DNA of 17,262 bases, taken from positions 1 through 17,262 of the forward strand of contig CAUDIU010000037.1 of NCBI GenBank assembly GCA_958449715.1, given 5' to 3'. This stretch comes from an uncultured Clostridium sp. (GTDB lineage Bacteria; Cyanobacteriota; Vampirovibrionia; Gastranaerophilales; Gastranaerophilaceae). Both the position numbers and the translations under genes were made by a program. Within the stretch, counting starts at the first letter, position 1; the number at the start of each line of letters is the position of its first letter. This document shows positions 6,820-15,127 of the stretch, piece after piece. A model generated the notes under the pieces. It was not told where the DNA came from. It saw nothing but the letters and a program-made list of their open reading frames with translations, and did no database searches.

Positions 6820-9800
6820 ATGAAAAAAATATTTGACAAAGAAAAGTTATTCTTTTTTATAAGAAAACCTCGTTTTGCATTGGTAATATCAATATGTATT
6901 GTAATTTTAGGTTTAATTTCAATATTAAGCCTAAAACAAGAAAGTTACCCAGATGTTACACCGCCTCAAGTAAGAGTATCAGCAACATACCAAGGTGCGA
7001 GTGCTGAGGTAATTGAATCATCTGTTGCTACAGTTTTGGAAAACAAACTAAACGGTGTTGAAAATATGACTTATATGTCTTCAACATCAACTGACGGAAG
7101 CTATAGTTTGACTATATACTTTAAAGTCGGAACAGACAAAAACATTAACTTAATGAATGTTCAAAACTTAATTCAAAGGGTACAATCTCAATTACCTGAA
7201 GAAGTACAAAGAACTGGTGTAACTGCAATAAGCAGATCTTCAGGTTCAGGTGCGATAATCCTTACACTATATCCTGAATCAGGCAACTGGTCACAACTTG
7301 ACTTGACAAACTATGGTTCTATATATATTAAAGATGAATTAAAACGTGTAGAAGGTGTAGCTGATGTAAGCGTATTTGGTGGCGGCAATTATTCTATGAG
7401 AATATGGCTTGATCCTCAAAAAATGGCTGGACTAAATGTTTCTACAAGTGAAATTCAAAATGCTATTACAAGTCAAAACACTCAAGTTGCAACTGGTGCT
7501 TTAGGACAATTACCTACAGATGATCCTCAAGCATTACAAATTACCCTAAAAACTCCAGGCAGACTTGTAGATGTAAAACAATTTGAAAATATAATTATCC
7601 GCTCAAATATGGACGGTTCAAACGTAAAAATCAAAGATGTTGCAAGAGTAGAACTAGGTGCAGAATCATATTCTAACTTAGGTCTTGTAAACGGTAAACC
7701 TTCAGCAGTTGTAGTTATATCACAATTACCTGATGCAAACATAATTAACTTATCAAAAGCGGTAAAAGCTAAAGTTAATGAAATGAATTCAAGAATGACA
7801 AACGGCATAAAAATTCTATACGTAAAAGATGATGCTGATTTCATTCACGAATCAATGAAAGAAGTTGAATTTACTATTTTATTAACAGCAATTATCGTAG
7901 TAATCATTATCTTCTTATTCTTAGGCGATGGAATGGCAACGCTTGTACCTTGTGCAACTATCCCTGTATCATTAATCGGTACATTCTTTGCATTGAAAGC
8001 ATTTGGAATGACAATTAACCTGTTATCCTTATTTGCATTAGTACTTGCCGTAGGTGTTGTTGTAGATGATGCAATTGTAGTTATTGAAAACGTAAAAAGA
8101 CACATGGAAGAAGGCAAATCAGCAATTATTGCAACACAACTGACAATGGAAGAAGTAGGATTTGCTTTAGTTGCAATGGCTCTTGTATTAATGGCAGTAT
8201 TTGTACCAATCATATTTATGGGTGGTATGACGGGTGTAATGTACAAACAATTCGCAGTATGTATCGCCGTATCAATTGCAATTTCTGCACTTTGTGCATT
8301 AACATTATCACCTGCAATGTGTTCACATTTCTTAGGTCAAGAGAAAAAAGAACATGATTATAATAAATATCCTTACCTAAAACATATTGAAAATATTATT
8401 GAAAGAATAAATAAGAAAACATCTGTACTTGTTGTAAAATTCAATGAAAAATTTGAAAAAGTTGAAGATTTTTATATGGAATATGTAACAAAATTCGTTT
8501 ACAACAAAAAACTCGTTGCAATATTTTATGCAAGTATAGTACTTTTAACATTAATATCTTTCAAGACAATTTCTACAGGCTTTATCCCTGATGAAGACCA
8601 AGGAGTATTAATTGCAAGTATTACATTACCTGATGGAGCTTCTTTATCAAGAACAGAAACAGTAGCTACAAAATTTGTAAATGAAATAAAAGATATTCCA
8701 GGCATTAACCCTGAAAAATTAACAGTATTTAGTGGCGATAGTTCAAACCAAGCCAATGTAATCATTCAATTAAAAGATTATGATTACAGAAAAATAACAC
8801 CTATTAAATGGATATGTAAAAAAATAAAAGGAGAAGAAACAGATCTAACTCATACAACTATATTAAATAAAGTAAGAATGGTTGCAGCTAACACAAAAGA
8901 AGCTTCTATTCAAGCCTTTTCACCTCCTGCAATTAACGGTATGAGTATGATGGGCGGTTTTGAATTCCAAATGTTATCTCAAGGAGAATACACTCCTCAA
9001 GATATGGAAAGTTGGTCAAATAAATTAGTATCAGCTGCTAATCAAAACCCAACATTATCAAACGTATTTACATCATTCCAAGCAAACGTACCTCAATATA
9101 TCGTAGAAATAGATTATGAAAAAGCATTAGCTCAAAGCGTTGACCTACAAGAATTATACGCAACACTATCATCAATGCTTGGTACATATTATGTAAATGA
9201 CTTTAATAAATATGACAGAATATTTAAAGTTCAAATGCAAGCTGAAAGTAATTTCAGAAACAAAGCAACTGATTTATCAGGAATATATGTAAAAAATACC
9301 AATGGAGTAATGGTGCCAATATTATCAATTGTAAAATTAAGACAAACTGTAGGTACAGCATCAATTACAAGATATAACCAATACAAATCAGTACAAATTC
9401 AAGGACAACAAGCTGAAGGTAAAAGTTCAGGAGACGCAATGAATGCTATGGAAGAAGTTGCAAAACAAGTATTACCTTCAGATATGACATTTGACTGGTC
9501 AGGTACTTCTGCTCAAGAAAGAGAAGCTTCCGGACAAACTGCAATGATTGTTGGTATGGCTTTAGTATTTGTATACCTATTCTTGGTTGCATTATATGAA
9601 AGTTACACAATTCCTATTGCTGTATTGTTAATTTCTCCAATTGCAGCACTAGGTGCGTTGATATTCCAAATGATGATTAACCAATCATTTGATATATATT
9701 CACAAGTTGGTATGATTACATTAATAGGTCTTGCAGCTAAACAATCAATCCTTATTGTTGAATTTGCCAAAGAAGAACATGAAAAACATGGCCTATCTGT

Positions 9801-10068
9801 TAAAGATGCCGCAATAAAAGCTGCAAAATTAAGATTTAGAGCGATTATGATGACAGAATTAGCATTCATCATCGGGGTATTACCAATGATCTTTGCCACT
9901 GGAGCAGGTGCTAATTCAAGAATTTCTGTAGGTTCTACAGTATTTGGCGGTATGATTGCAGCTTGTACATTAGGTGCAGTTCTTACTCCAGCATTCTATG
10001 TAATCGTTCAAGAATTTGTAGACCTATTCCCTAAAAAAGAAATAAGCGAAAAAGATTTGGAGATATAA
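6820..10068 (+). CDS. RND multidrug efflux pump, HAE-1 family (AcrB-like)
   Basis: This 1082-residue inner-membrane antiporter drives efflux of hydrophobic or amphiphilic compounds with the proton gradient. The protein shows the two-fold RND layout: TM1 (about 20-37), a large periplasmic porter/docking part, TM2-6 (about 348-500), a cytoplasmic-side linker and TM7 (about 565-585), a second periplasmic part, and TM8-12 (about 905-1070). The proton relay is intact: Asp416-Asp417 in TM4 (Val-Val-Asp-Asp-Ala) and Lys974 in TM10 (Ala-Ala-Lys-Gln-Ser). The Gly-Gly-Met-Thr-Gly motif and Tyr-Pro-Asp-Val after TM1 are typical of HAE-1. Compared with AcrB (1049 residues) the extra length is mostly a charged linker before TM7 (about 505-562). 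The ribosome site AGGA lies before ATG 6820. It shares an operon with the adaptor and a TolC-like channel. Confidence 0.97.
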   Translation: MKKIFDKEKLFFFIRKPRFALVISICIVILGLISILSLKQESYPDVTPPQVRVSATYQGASAEVIESSVATVLENKLNGVENMTYMSSTSTDGSYSLTIYFKVGTDKNINLMNVQNLIQRVQSQLPEEVQRTGVTAISRSSGSGAIILTLYPESGNWSQLDLTNYGSIYIKDELKRVEGVADVSVFGGGNYSMRIWLDPQKMAGLNVSTSEIQNAITSQNTQVATGALGQLPTDDPQALQITLKTPGRLVDVKQFENIIIRSNMDGSNVKIKDVARVELGAESYSNLGLVNGKPSAVVVISQLPDANIINLSKAVKAKVNEMNSRMTNGIKILYVKDDADFIHESMKEVEFTILLTAIIVVIIIFLFLGDGMATLVPCATIPVSLIGTFFALKAFGMTINLLSLFALVLAVGVVVDDAIVVIENVKRHMEEGKSAIIATQLTMEEVGFALVAMALVLMAVFVPIIFMGGMTGVMYKQFAVCIAVSIAISALCALTLSPAMCSHFLGQEKKEHDYNKYPYLKHIENIIERINKKTSVLVVKFNEKFEKVEDFYMEYVTKFVYNKKLVAIFYASIVLLTLISFKTISTGFIPDEDQGVLIASITLPDGASLSRTETVATKFVNEIKDIPGINPEKLTVFSGDSSNQANVIIQLKDYDYRKITPIKWICKKIKGEETDLTHTTILNKVRMVAANTKEASIQAFSPPAINGMSMMGGFEFQMLSQGEYTPQDMESWSNKLVSAANQNPTLSNVFTSFQANVPQYIVEIDYEKALAQSVDLQELYATLSSMLGTYYVNDFNKYDRIFKVQMQAESNFRNKATDLSGIYVKNTNGVMVPILSIVKLRQTVGTASITRYNQYKSVQIQGQQAEGKSSGDAMNAMEEVAKQVLPSDMTFDWSGTSAQEREASGQTAMIVGMALVFVYLFLVALYESYTIPIAVLLISPIAALGALIFQMMINQSFDIYSQVGMITLIGLAAKQSILIVEFAKEEHEKHGLSVKDAAIKAAKLRFRAIMMTELAFIIGVLPMIFATGAGANSRISVGSTVFGGMIAACTLGAVLTPAFYVIVQEFVDLFPKKEISEKDLEI

Positions 10069-10074
10069 AATACA

Positions 10075-11592
10075 ATGAAAAAGATTTTAAATGTAATTTT
10101 AATATGTTCAATATTTACACTTTCAACCACCACAACTTTTGCAAAAGGCTGGTTTAAAAAAGATAAAACAGAAAAAGAAACAAAAGAAAAAGTTGAAATT
10201 GTAAAACCTGAAAAAGAAAAAACTAATTTAAAACATGAAATAAAAAAAATAAAATATAATGCTAAATCGCAACAAGAATCTTCTAAAGAAGCCGAAGGGA
10301 TGTACGAGACAAAATTCCCTGCAATTAACAGTAAAATAGAATACTCTCAAATGAACGGGGAAGTAACATTAAGCGACTGTATAAAACTTGCAATTACCCA
10401 CCATCCTACAATTATGTCAGCAATTAGTAATGCTGAAATCTATAAAACAATGGTAGGTCAAGCTTGGTCAAATTATTTTCCAACAATAAGTGCTGGGGTA
10501 AACTATTCAAGAAACGACATGTTTATGACAATGTCAAGCTCATATGCAAGAATGATGGCTCAAAAATATAATATGTATTATATGCCGACAATTTCAGCAA
10601 ATATGCTTTTATTCGACTTTGGAAAAACCAAATCAATGGCAGATTCAGCTCAAAAAACTTACGAATCATCAAGATATGATGCAGAAACAAGTATTGAGTT
10701 AGTAATATACAATGTAAAAGTTGCATATTATAATCTTGTATTTGCAGAAATTCAAAAAACGGTATATGAAGATACAGTAAAAGACTTTGAATTACAATTA
10801 AAACAAGCTAAAGCTCAATATGATATCGGTAGAAAAGCCAAAATAGATGTAACTACAGCTGAATATAACTTAGGTAATGCTAAAGTTAATTTAATTAAAG
10901 CTAAAAACACATTAGAATTAGCAGCAGCAGAACTTGCAAATGCTGTAGGTATTCCGGAATTAGAAAATGTCATATTAAAAGACAAGCTAAATTCCAAAGC
11001 ATACAATGTAAATTTTCAAGACCTTTTAAAAACAGCAGAAAAATCAAGACCAGCACTTTTAGCTTCTAAGAAATTAATGGACGCCGCTGAATTAAATATC
11101 AGAAGTGCAAAAAGAGCATTCTCTCCAGACATAAGTGCATTCGGTTCATACAATCAGGGTGGAAGACAAATTGACAGTGATTATGGTTATCAATTTGGTG
11201 TCCAATTAAACTATAACGCACTAAACCTTATGTTACTGAAAAAACAAGTAGATGAAGCTAAAGCTGCTTATAAAAAAGCCGTAGCTGATTATGAACAACA
11301 AAGACAAAACGTCTACTTGGAAGTAAAAAGTGCATACATAAGCCTATTAAATTCTCATGATAGTATCGATGTATCAAAACTTGCGCTTCAACAAGCTAAA
11401 GAACGTCAATACCAAGCATTCAGAAGATACCAAGTCGGACTTGGAGATGCTATTGAATTTAAAGATGCTGAAAATAGTTACCTGAATGCTCAATTAGATT
11501 ATTATTCAAATCTTCTTAACTACAACATCAACGCAGCTGAACTTGAAAGAGTTGTAGGTGCTCCTATCCAAGAATCTGATGTTGATTTATAA
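10075..11592 (+). CDS. TolC-family outer-membrane efflux channel
   Basis: This 505-residue protein has a cleavable signal peptide (1-23, ending Thr-Phe-Ala). The TolC/OEP core runs from about residue 95 to 500: two repeats, each with helical hairpins flanking short beta-strand segments, with the usual Ala/Gln/Tyr-rich helices and Asp-Val-x-x-Ala-Glu-Tyr style motif near 257-263. It should form a trimeric outer-membrane beta-barrel with a periplasmic helical tunnel docking on the adaptor and pump encoded just upstream. The start lies 6 bp after the pump stop, and its GGAGA site (10059-10063) is inside the pump gene, so the two are translated from one mRNA. Unusually, about 60 residues between the signal peptide and the core are very rich in Lys and Glu, longer than in E. 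coli TolC. No Cys follows the signal peptide, so it is not a lipoprotein like OprM. Confidence 0.95.
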   Translation: MKKILNVILICSIFTLSTTTTFAKGWFKKDKTEKETKEKVEIVKPEKEKTNLKHEIKKIKYNAKSQQESSKEAEGMYETKFPAINSKIEYSQMNGEVTLSDCIKLAITHHPTIMSAISNAEIYKTMVGQAWSNYFPTISAGVNYSRNDMFMTMSSSYARMMAQKYNMYYMPTISANMLLFDFGKTKSMADSAQKTYESSRYDAETSIELVIYNVKVAYYNLVFAEIQKTVYEDTVKDFELQLKQAKAQYDIGRKAKIDVTTAEYNLGNAKVNLIKAKNTLELAAAELANAVGIPELENVILKDKLNSKAYNVNFQDLLKTAEKSRPALLASKKLMDAAELNIRSAKRAFSPDISAFGSYNQGGRQIDSDYGYQFGVQLNYNALNLMLLKKQVDEAKAAYKKAVADYEQQRQNVYLEVKSAYISLLNSHDSIDVSKLALQQAKERQYQAFRRYQVGLGDAIEFKDAENSYLNAQLDYYSNLLNYNINAAELERVVGAPIQESDVDL

Positions 11593-11601
11593 AATAATTT
11601 A

Positions 11602-11630
11602 TTGATTTTTTTAACTCTTTAATATAGATT
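11602..11630 (+). promoter_or_regulatory. Possible promoter of the DMT transporter gene
   Basis: TTGATT (11602-11607), a 17-bp spacer and TAGATT (11625-11630) make a moderate sigma-70 match. The predicted start near 11637 leaves a very short leader that still holds the GGAG at 11641-11644. No terminator hairpin separates the tolC-like gene from this one, so read-through from the efflux operon is equally possible. Confidence 0.35.
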
Positions 11631-11650
11631 ATTTTACAGAGGAGATTAAA

Positions 11651-12529
11651 TTGAACAGACGTCTAAAAGGCATACTGAATGGTGTAATTGCATCAGCCAG
11701 TTATGGTACAAACCCCTTATTTGCCCTGCCGTTATTTGCAGCAGGAATTGGAGTCAATTCTGTACTTTTTTACAGATATGCTCTTGCTGTAATAATTTAC
11801 GGACTATGGTTGAAATTTAAGAAAAAAATGTCTTTTCACTTAACGAAAAAAGAATTTATCCCGATTTTTATACTTGGAATATTTTTCTCATTATCATCTT
11901 TGACTTTATATGATGCATTTAATTACATTGAAGCTGGGATTGCATGTACAATTTTATTTATTTACCCTGTATTAGTTGCAATTATAATGGCAATGTTTTT
12001 TAATGAAAAAATTACCAAAACAGTTATCTCTTCAATATTATTAACCTCAATAGGAATTGCTCTTTTATACAATGGAAAAACAGGAGTGAGCTTAAATCTA
12101 TATGGAGTTGGAATAGTTTTTTTATCAGCTCTTTTGTATGCATTATACATTGTTGGTGTAAAAAACATAAAAGCAATTCAACACATCAACAGAGCTAAAA
12201 TGAGCTTTTATGTAATGTTATTTGGACTCATAGTCTATATAATAAATTTAAAATTCTGCACTCAATTACAAATTTTAGATAAACCATACCTTTGGCTTTT
12301 AGCAATAGGACTATCAATATTCCCTACAATTATTTCCCTTGAGACAATTACAATTTCAATAAAATTAATTGGTTCAACAACAACCGCAATTTTAGGGGCA
12401 TTAGAGCCATTAACAGCAATATTCTTTGGAGTTTTAGTATTTCATGAACAACTAACAACAAGAATATGCATCGGAGTCATGCTGATACTTTTTGGAGTAT
12501 TGCTAATCGTTACAAGAAAAAAGAAATAA
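11651..12529 (+). CDS. DMT-superfamily transporter (EamA, 10 TM)
   Basis: This 292-residue, very hydrophobic protein has about ten membrane helices arranged as two EamA repeats (about 1-138 and 150-290). The N-terminal repeat has the common Gly-x-x-Ala-Ser-x-x-Tyr-Gly-Thr-Asn-Pro-Leu start. The second repeat ends with the conserved Leu-Glu-Pro-Leu-Thr-Ala segment (around 254-259) and a Lys/Arg tail facing the cytoplasm. Family members export or import amino acids, nucleosides or other small metabolites; the substrate is not readable. The start is TTG 11651, with AGAGGAG (11638-11644) 6 nt before it and no nearby in-frame ATG. It lies 58 bp after the efflux operon and ends in a bidirectional terminator. 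Confidence 0.9.
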   Translation: MNRRLKGILNGVIASASYGTNPLFALPLFAAGIGVNSVLFYRYALAVIIYGLWLKFKKKMSFHLTKKEFIPIFILGIFFSLSSLTLYDAFNYIEAGIACTILFIYPVLVAIIMAMFFNEKITKTVISSILLTSIGIALLYNGKTGVSLNLYGVGIVFLSALLYALYIVGVKNIKAIQHINRAKMSFYVMLFGLIVYIINLKFCTQLQILDKPYLWLLAIGLSIFPTIISLETITISIKLIGSTTTAILGALEPLTAIFFGVLVFHEQLTTRICIGVMLILFGVLLIVTRKKK

Positions 12530-12556
12530 ATATATATTATATAAATAAGCAATAAA

Positions 12557-12582
12557 AAAAGAAGCCTAAAAAGGCTTCTTTT
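12557..12582. terminator. Bidirectional intrinsic terminator (EamA gene / tRNA-Gln)
   Basis: An 11-bp stem, AAAAGAAGCCT (12557-12567) with AGGCTTCTTTT (12572-12582), closes a 4-nt A loop. The + strand ends in TTCTTTT; the - strand has an even better T-run (complement of the A-run 12554-12560). It should stop transcription of both the DMT transporter gene and the convergent tRNA. Confidence 0.85.
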
Positions 12583-12587
12583 AAAAT

Positions 12588-12659
12588 CTGGGGCGGAAGG
12601 ATTCGAACCTCCGAATGCCTGGACCAAAACCAGGTGCCTTACCACTTGGCGACGCCCCA
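12588..12659 (-). tRNA. tRNA-Gln (anticodon UUG)
   Basis: The reverse strand folds into a complete 72-nt cloverleaf: acceptor TGGGGCG/CGCCCCA, a 3-bp D stem with loop AAGTGGTAA, anticodon stem CCTGG/CCAGG with loop TTTTGGT (anticodon TTG, reading CAA), a 5-nt variable region and a T arm with TTCGAAT. The discriminator base is G, as expected for glutamine. CCA is not encoded and must be added by the CCA-adding enzyme. It is flanked by a promoter on one side and a terminator on the other. Confidence 0.97.
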
Positions 12660-12679
12660 ATATAGTGGGTACGTTTATT

Positions 12680-12707
12680 ATTGTAATCGCTAAAAGTTTA
12701 ATGTCAA
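12680..12707 (-). promoter_or_regulatory. Promoter of tRNA-Gln
   Basis: On the - strand TTGACA (12707-12702), a 16-bp spacer and TACAAT (12685-12680) form a strong sigma-70 promoter. Transcription should begin near 12673, about 14 nt before the mature tRNA 5' end. The -35 starts directly after the stop codon of the Nif3-like gene. No terminator follows that gene, so operon read-through could also supply the tRNA. Confidence 0.7.
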
Positions 12708-12710
12708 TAT

Positions 12711-13400
12711 TTATGTTTGAATAAATGGACTTTTTTCTTTAGCTTTTATTATACAAACTGATGAATTAAGAATTTTTTCAAACACATCAAGCACCATAAT
12801 CTCACTTTCAAAGTGCCCTAGATCAAACAATATAATAGGGCTATCAAGTGCTGTATGAAATTTCAAATCACCAGTAACTAAAGCATCTGCACCATATTCA
12901 AATGCTTCTTGAATAAATTCAGAGCCGCTACCTGCACAAAACGCTATTTGTTTAATTTGTTGCTTATTAAAATTATTTACATAGCGAAGATTTGGTGAAA
13001 TCTTTTTTAAAAGATTAACAAAATCTTTTATATCAATTTCTTTATCAAATGTTACTAACCTTGTAAAATCTCCGATATTACAAGATTTTTCAAGACCAAT
13101 TGACTTAATTAATGTATCAGTTGTGCCACCTTCAGCTCTATCCATATTTGTATGAGCACTATATATATTTATATCCTTCCATGCTAACGGGACAAAAAAC
13201 AAAGGATGATGAGATATAATCATTTGGCAGTTTTGGCCTTTTGCCTGTTTTACGATATCATCAGTCACAGTTAGACAGAGCATGACTTTTTCTACTTCAG
13301 ATACTGAACTATCAACACCCCAGCCGGAACAATCCCAGCTTTCTGCAAGTTCTAGCGGTGCAAAATTTTCAATTTTTTTTGCAATTTCATATTTATCCAT
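12711..13400 (-). CDS. Nif3-like dinuclear metal-centre protein (DUF34)
   Basis: This 229-residue protein belongs to the Nif3/YbgI/DUF34 family, which forms hexameric rings with a two-metal site. Family members have often been labelled GTP cyclohydrolase I type 2, but the true role is unsettled. Metal ligands are visible: His64-His65 in Ser-His-His-Pro-Leu, Asp87 in His-Thr-Asn-Met-Asp, and C-terminal His196 and Glu200 in Gly-His-Phe-Glu-Ser-Glu. The start is ATG 13400: GAGG lies 7 nt before it, and the family N-terminus (the helix before Glu-x-Trp-Asp-Cys-Ser-Gly-Trp) begins here. A further upstream in-frame start would run through the coaBC gene. The length suits the short, single-domain form without the inserted PII-like domain. 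It overlaps coaBC by 8 bp, so it is translationally coupled to it and last in the gmk operon. Confidence 0.9.
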   Translation of the reverse strand: MDKYEIAKKIENFAPLELAESWDCSGWGVDSSVSEVEKVMLCLTVTDDIVKQAKGQNCQMIISHHPLFFVPLAWKDINIYSAHTNMDRAEGGTTDTLIKSIGLEKSCNIGDFTRLVTFDKEIDIKDFVNLLKKISPNLRYVNNFNKQQIKQIAFCAGSGSEFIQEAFEYGADALVTGDLKFHTALDSPIILFDLGHFESEIMVLDVFEKILNSSVCIIKAKEKSPFIQT

Positions 13401-14556
13401 AAATTGCCTCAAAAATCTTTCGCGCAACTGTCGCTTTATCAGCTCTTTCAATTTTTGTCATATTTCCGTTTTTATCTAAAATTGTAACTTCGTTATAATC
13501 ACTTGAAAATCCTATATCTTTTCTTGAAATATCGTTTGCAATTAAGAAATCACAACCCTTTTTAGCTATTTTTTCTTTTGCATTTTCTATTAAGTTTTCA
13601 CTTTCAGCACAGAAACCGACTACTATTTGAGATTTTTTTATTGATGAAATTTCTTTTAAAATATCAGGGTTTTTTACTAAAGTAAGCGTAATCTCATCTT
13701 CTGATGTTTTTTTCATCTTTTGAGGAGCAACCTCTTTTACACGATAATCTGCTACAGCTGCTGCCATAATTACACAATCAGCAGATTCAAAGTCATTTTC
13801 AACAGCTGATTTCATATCAATTGCAGATTTTACTTTTATTACATTGTATCTTCTTTGAACATCTTTTGTTGTAATTAGTGTCACATCAGCTCCAAGATTT
13901 TTCGCAGTATCAGCAAGAGCTAGTCCCATCTTGCCTGACGAATAATTTGAAATATACCTTACAGGATCAATATCTTCGATTGTCCCCCCTGATGTAATCA
14001 CAATTTTTTTACCTTTAAGCGGTTTGTAATTGAGCAATTCTACAGTTTTGTCAAAAATCTTATCAAGACTGCACAAACGCCCCTTACCTTCATAACCGCA
14101 AGCTAAAAAACCGCTTTCAGGTTCTAAAATTTCATAATGAAGCTTATACAAATTTTCTTGAAGAACAGGATTTTCCCACATATTACAATTCATAGCAGGA
14201 GCAATTATAACAGGTTTTGTAAAAGCACAAGCAATTGATGTCAATAAATTATCGCATACACCTGTAGCAATTTTAGAAATTGTATTAGCTGTCGCAGGAG
14301 CTATAACCATAATATCCGCAGAATCAGCATATGATATATGTTCAGGCTTAAAATCCTTAACATCAAATTCCTCTACTGCTACATCATTTTGACTCAAATT
14401 CTGCAATGTAAGTTTTGTAACAAAATTCAAAGCATTAGGAGTACATACAACTAAAACATTTGCATTAGCTCTTTTATACATCCTTATTAACTCGCACATT
14501 TTATATGCAGCAATTCCTCCGGTAATACCTAAAAGAATCGTTTTCCCGCTTAACAT
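13393..14556 (-). CDS. coaBC: Bifunctional phosphopantothenoylcysteine decarboxylase / phosphopantothenate-cysteine ligase
   Basis: This 387-residue bifunctional enzyme carries out two consecutive steps of coenzyme A synthesis: joining cysteine to 4'-phosphopantothenate, then FMN-dependent decarboxylation to 4'-phosphopantetheine. CoaC spans about 1-170: Gly-Ile-Thr-Gly-Gly-Ile-Ala-Ala-Tyr-Lys (10-19), catalytic His73, Pro-Ala-Met-Asn123-Cys-Asn-Met-Trp, and the flap Cys153 in Ala-Cys-Gly-Tyr-Glu-Gly-Lys-Gly-Arg-Leu. CoaB spans about 182-387: Ser-Gly-Gly-Thr-x-Glu-x-Ile-Asp-Pro-Val-Arg, Ser-Asn204-Tyr-Ser-Ser-Gly-Lys-Met-Gly, Lys295-Asn-Pro-Asp and a Gly-Phe-Cys-Ala-Glu loop. All key residues and the normal length are present. 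The start overlaps the gmk stop by 7 bp, with GGAG (14567-14570) inside gmk. Its end overlaps the Nif3-like gene. Confidence 0.97.
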   Translation of the reverse strand: MLSGKTILLGITGGIAAYKMCELIRMYKRANANVLVVCTPNALNFVTKLTLQNLSQNDVAVEEFDVKDFKPEHISYADSADIMVIAPATANTISKIATGVCDNLLTSIACAFTKPVIIAPAMNCNMWENPVLQENLYKLHYEILEPESGFLACGYEGKGRLCSLDKIFDKTVELLNYKPLKGKKIVITSGGTIEDIDPVRYISNYSSGKMGLALADTAKNLGADVTLITTKDVQRRYNVIKVKSAIDMKSAVENDFESADCVIMAAAVADYRVKEVAPQKMKKTSEDEITLTLVKNPDILKEISSIKKSQIVVGFCAESENLIENAKEKIAKKGCDFLIANDISRKDIGFSSDYNEVTILDKNGNMTKIERADKATVARKIFEAIYG

Positions 14557-15113
14557 TTTTCATGTTCTCCGTTTATAATACGTTCCAATTCAGAAATCGC
14601 ATTATCTAAATCATCATTCACAATTTTATAATCAAAATTTTCAGCACGTGCAAGTTCTTCTTTTACCGCATTAAGACGTTTTTGAATAGTCGCTTCATCT
14701 TCAGTATGACGGCCTCTCAAACGTTTTTCCAAATCCTCTAACGATGGAGGGCAAATAAATATCAAAACAGATTCAGGCATTTGTTTTTTTACCTGCAAAG
14801 CCCCTTGTGTATCGATTTCTAAAATTATATCTTTTCCATCTTCAAGACATTGGTTTATAAATTTTTTCTTAGTTCCGTAAAAATTTCCTGCAAATTCAGC
14901 CCACTCAAGAAATTTATCATTTTCTATACAATCTTTAAAATCATCTTTTGTCATAAAAAAATAATTCACACCATCAACTTCCCCTTCTCGAGGAGCACGA
15001 GTTGTGCAAGATATTGACAGCATAAAATTAGGATTTCTTGATAGAAAGCCTTTTAAAACAGTTCCTTTACCGACTCCTGATGAGCCTGATACTACATACA
15101 ATTTTTTATTCAT
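14550..15113 (-). CDS. gmk: Guanylate kinase
   Basis: This 187-residue cytoplasmic enzyme phosphorylates GMP to GDP with ATP, feeding GTP and (p)ppGpp pools. The P-loop Gly10-Ser-Ser-Gly-Val-Gly-Lys16-Gly-Thr is near the N-terminus. The GMP-binding signature follows: Ser-x-x-Cys-Thr-Thr-Arg-x-Pro-Arg-x-Gly-Glu with Gly-Val-Asn-Tyr-Phe-Phe, then Glu-Trp-Ala-Glu-Phe and Tyr-Gly-Thr. The lid with Arg-x-Arg-Gly-Arg is present. ATG 15113 is the start: it gives the usual family N-terminus, while a TTG 30 bp upstream would add ten unrelated residues and lacks a ribosome site. No Shine-Dalgarno sequence precedes 15113 either. TATAAT lies 6 bp upstream, so the mRNA is predicted to be leaderless. It is the first gene of gmk-coaBC-Nif3; rpoZ, often found between gmk and coaBC, is missing here. 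Confidence 0.96.
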   Translation of the reverse strand: MNKKLYVVSGSSGVGKGTVLKGFLSRNPNFMLSISCTTRAPREGEVDGVNYFFMTKDDFKDCIENDKFLEWAEFAGNFYGTKKKFINQCLEDGKDIILEIDTQGALQVKKQMPESVLIFICPPSLEDLEKRLRGRHTEDEATIQKRLNAVKEELARAENFDYKIVNDDLDNAISELERIINGEHEKC

Positions 15114-15114
15114 A

Positions 15115-15126
15115 GTATAATTATAC
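15115..15126. promoter_or_regulatory. Palindromic shared -10 element for divergent leaderless gmk and histidine kinase genes
   Basis: GTATAATTATAC is a perfect 12-bp palindrome within the 14 bp between two divergent start codons. It contains TATAAT on the + strand (15116-15121), 6 bp before ATG 15128, and TATAAT on the - strand (15125-15120), 6 bp before ATG 15113. Both spacings put the first transcribed base at the A of the start codon. The -35 matches are weak on either side (about 3 of 6). Symmetric -10 elements that transcribe both ways are known in bacteria and archaea; the exact double-leaderless geometry is what is seen here. Confidence 0.7.
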
Positions 15127-15127
15127 A

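Noticed and set aside
7527..8246. Antisense open frames of 105 and 133 codons within the RND pump gene
   Set aside because: They mirror the codon usage of the pump gene, which has full family conservation; they have no start context of their own.
12588..12659. tRNA as an integration site for a mobile element
   Set aside because: No integrase gene, direct repeat of the tRNA 3' end or change in composition is seen on either side.
12442..12660. A 72-codon - strand open frame across the tRNA and terminator
   Set aside because: It runs through tRNA-Gln and a terminator hairpin, so it is not a coding sequence.
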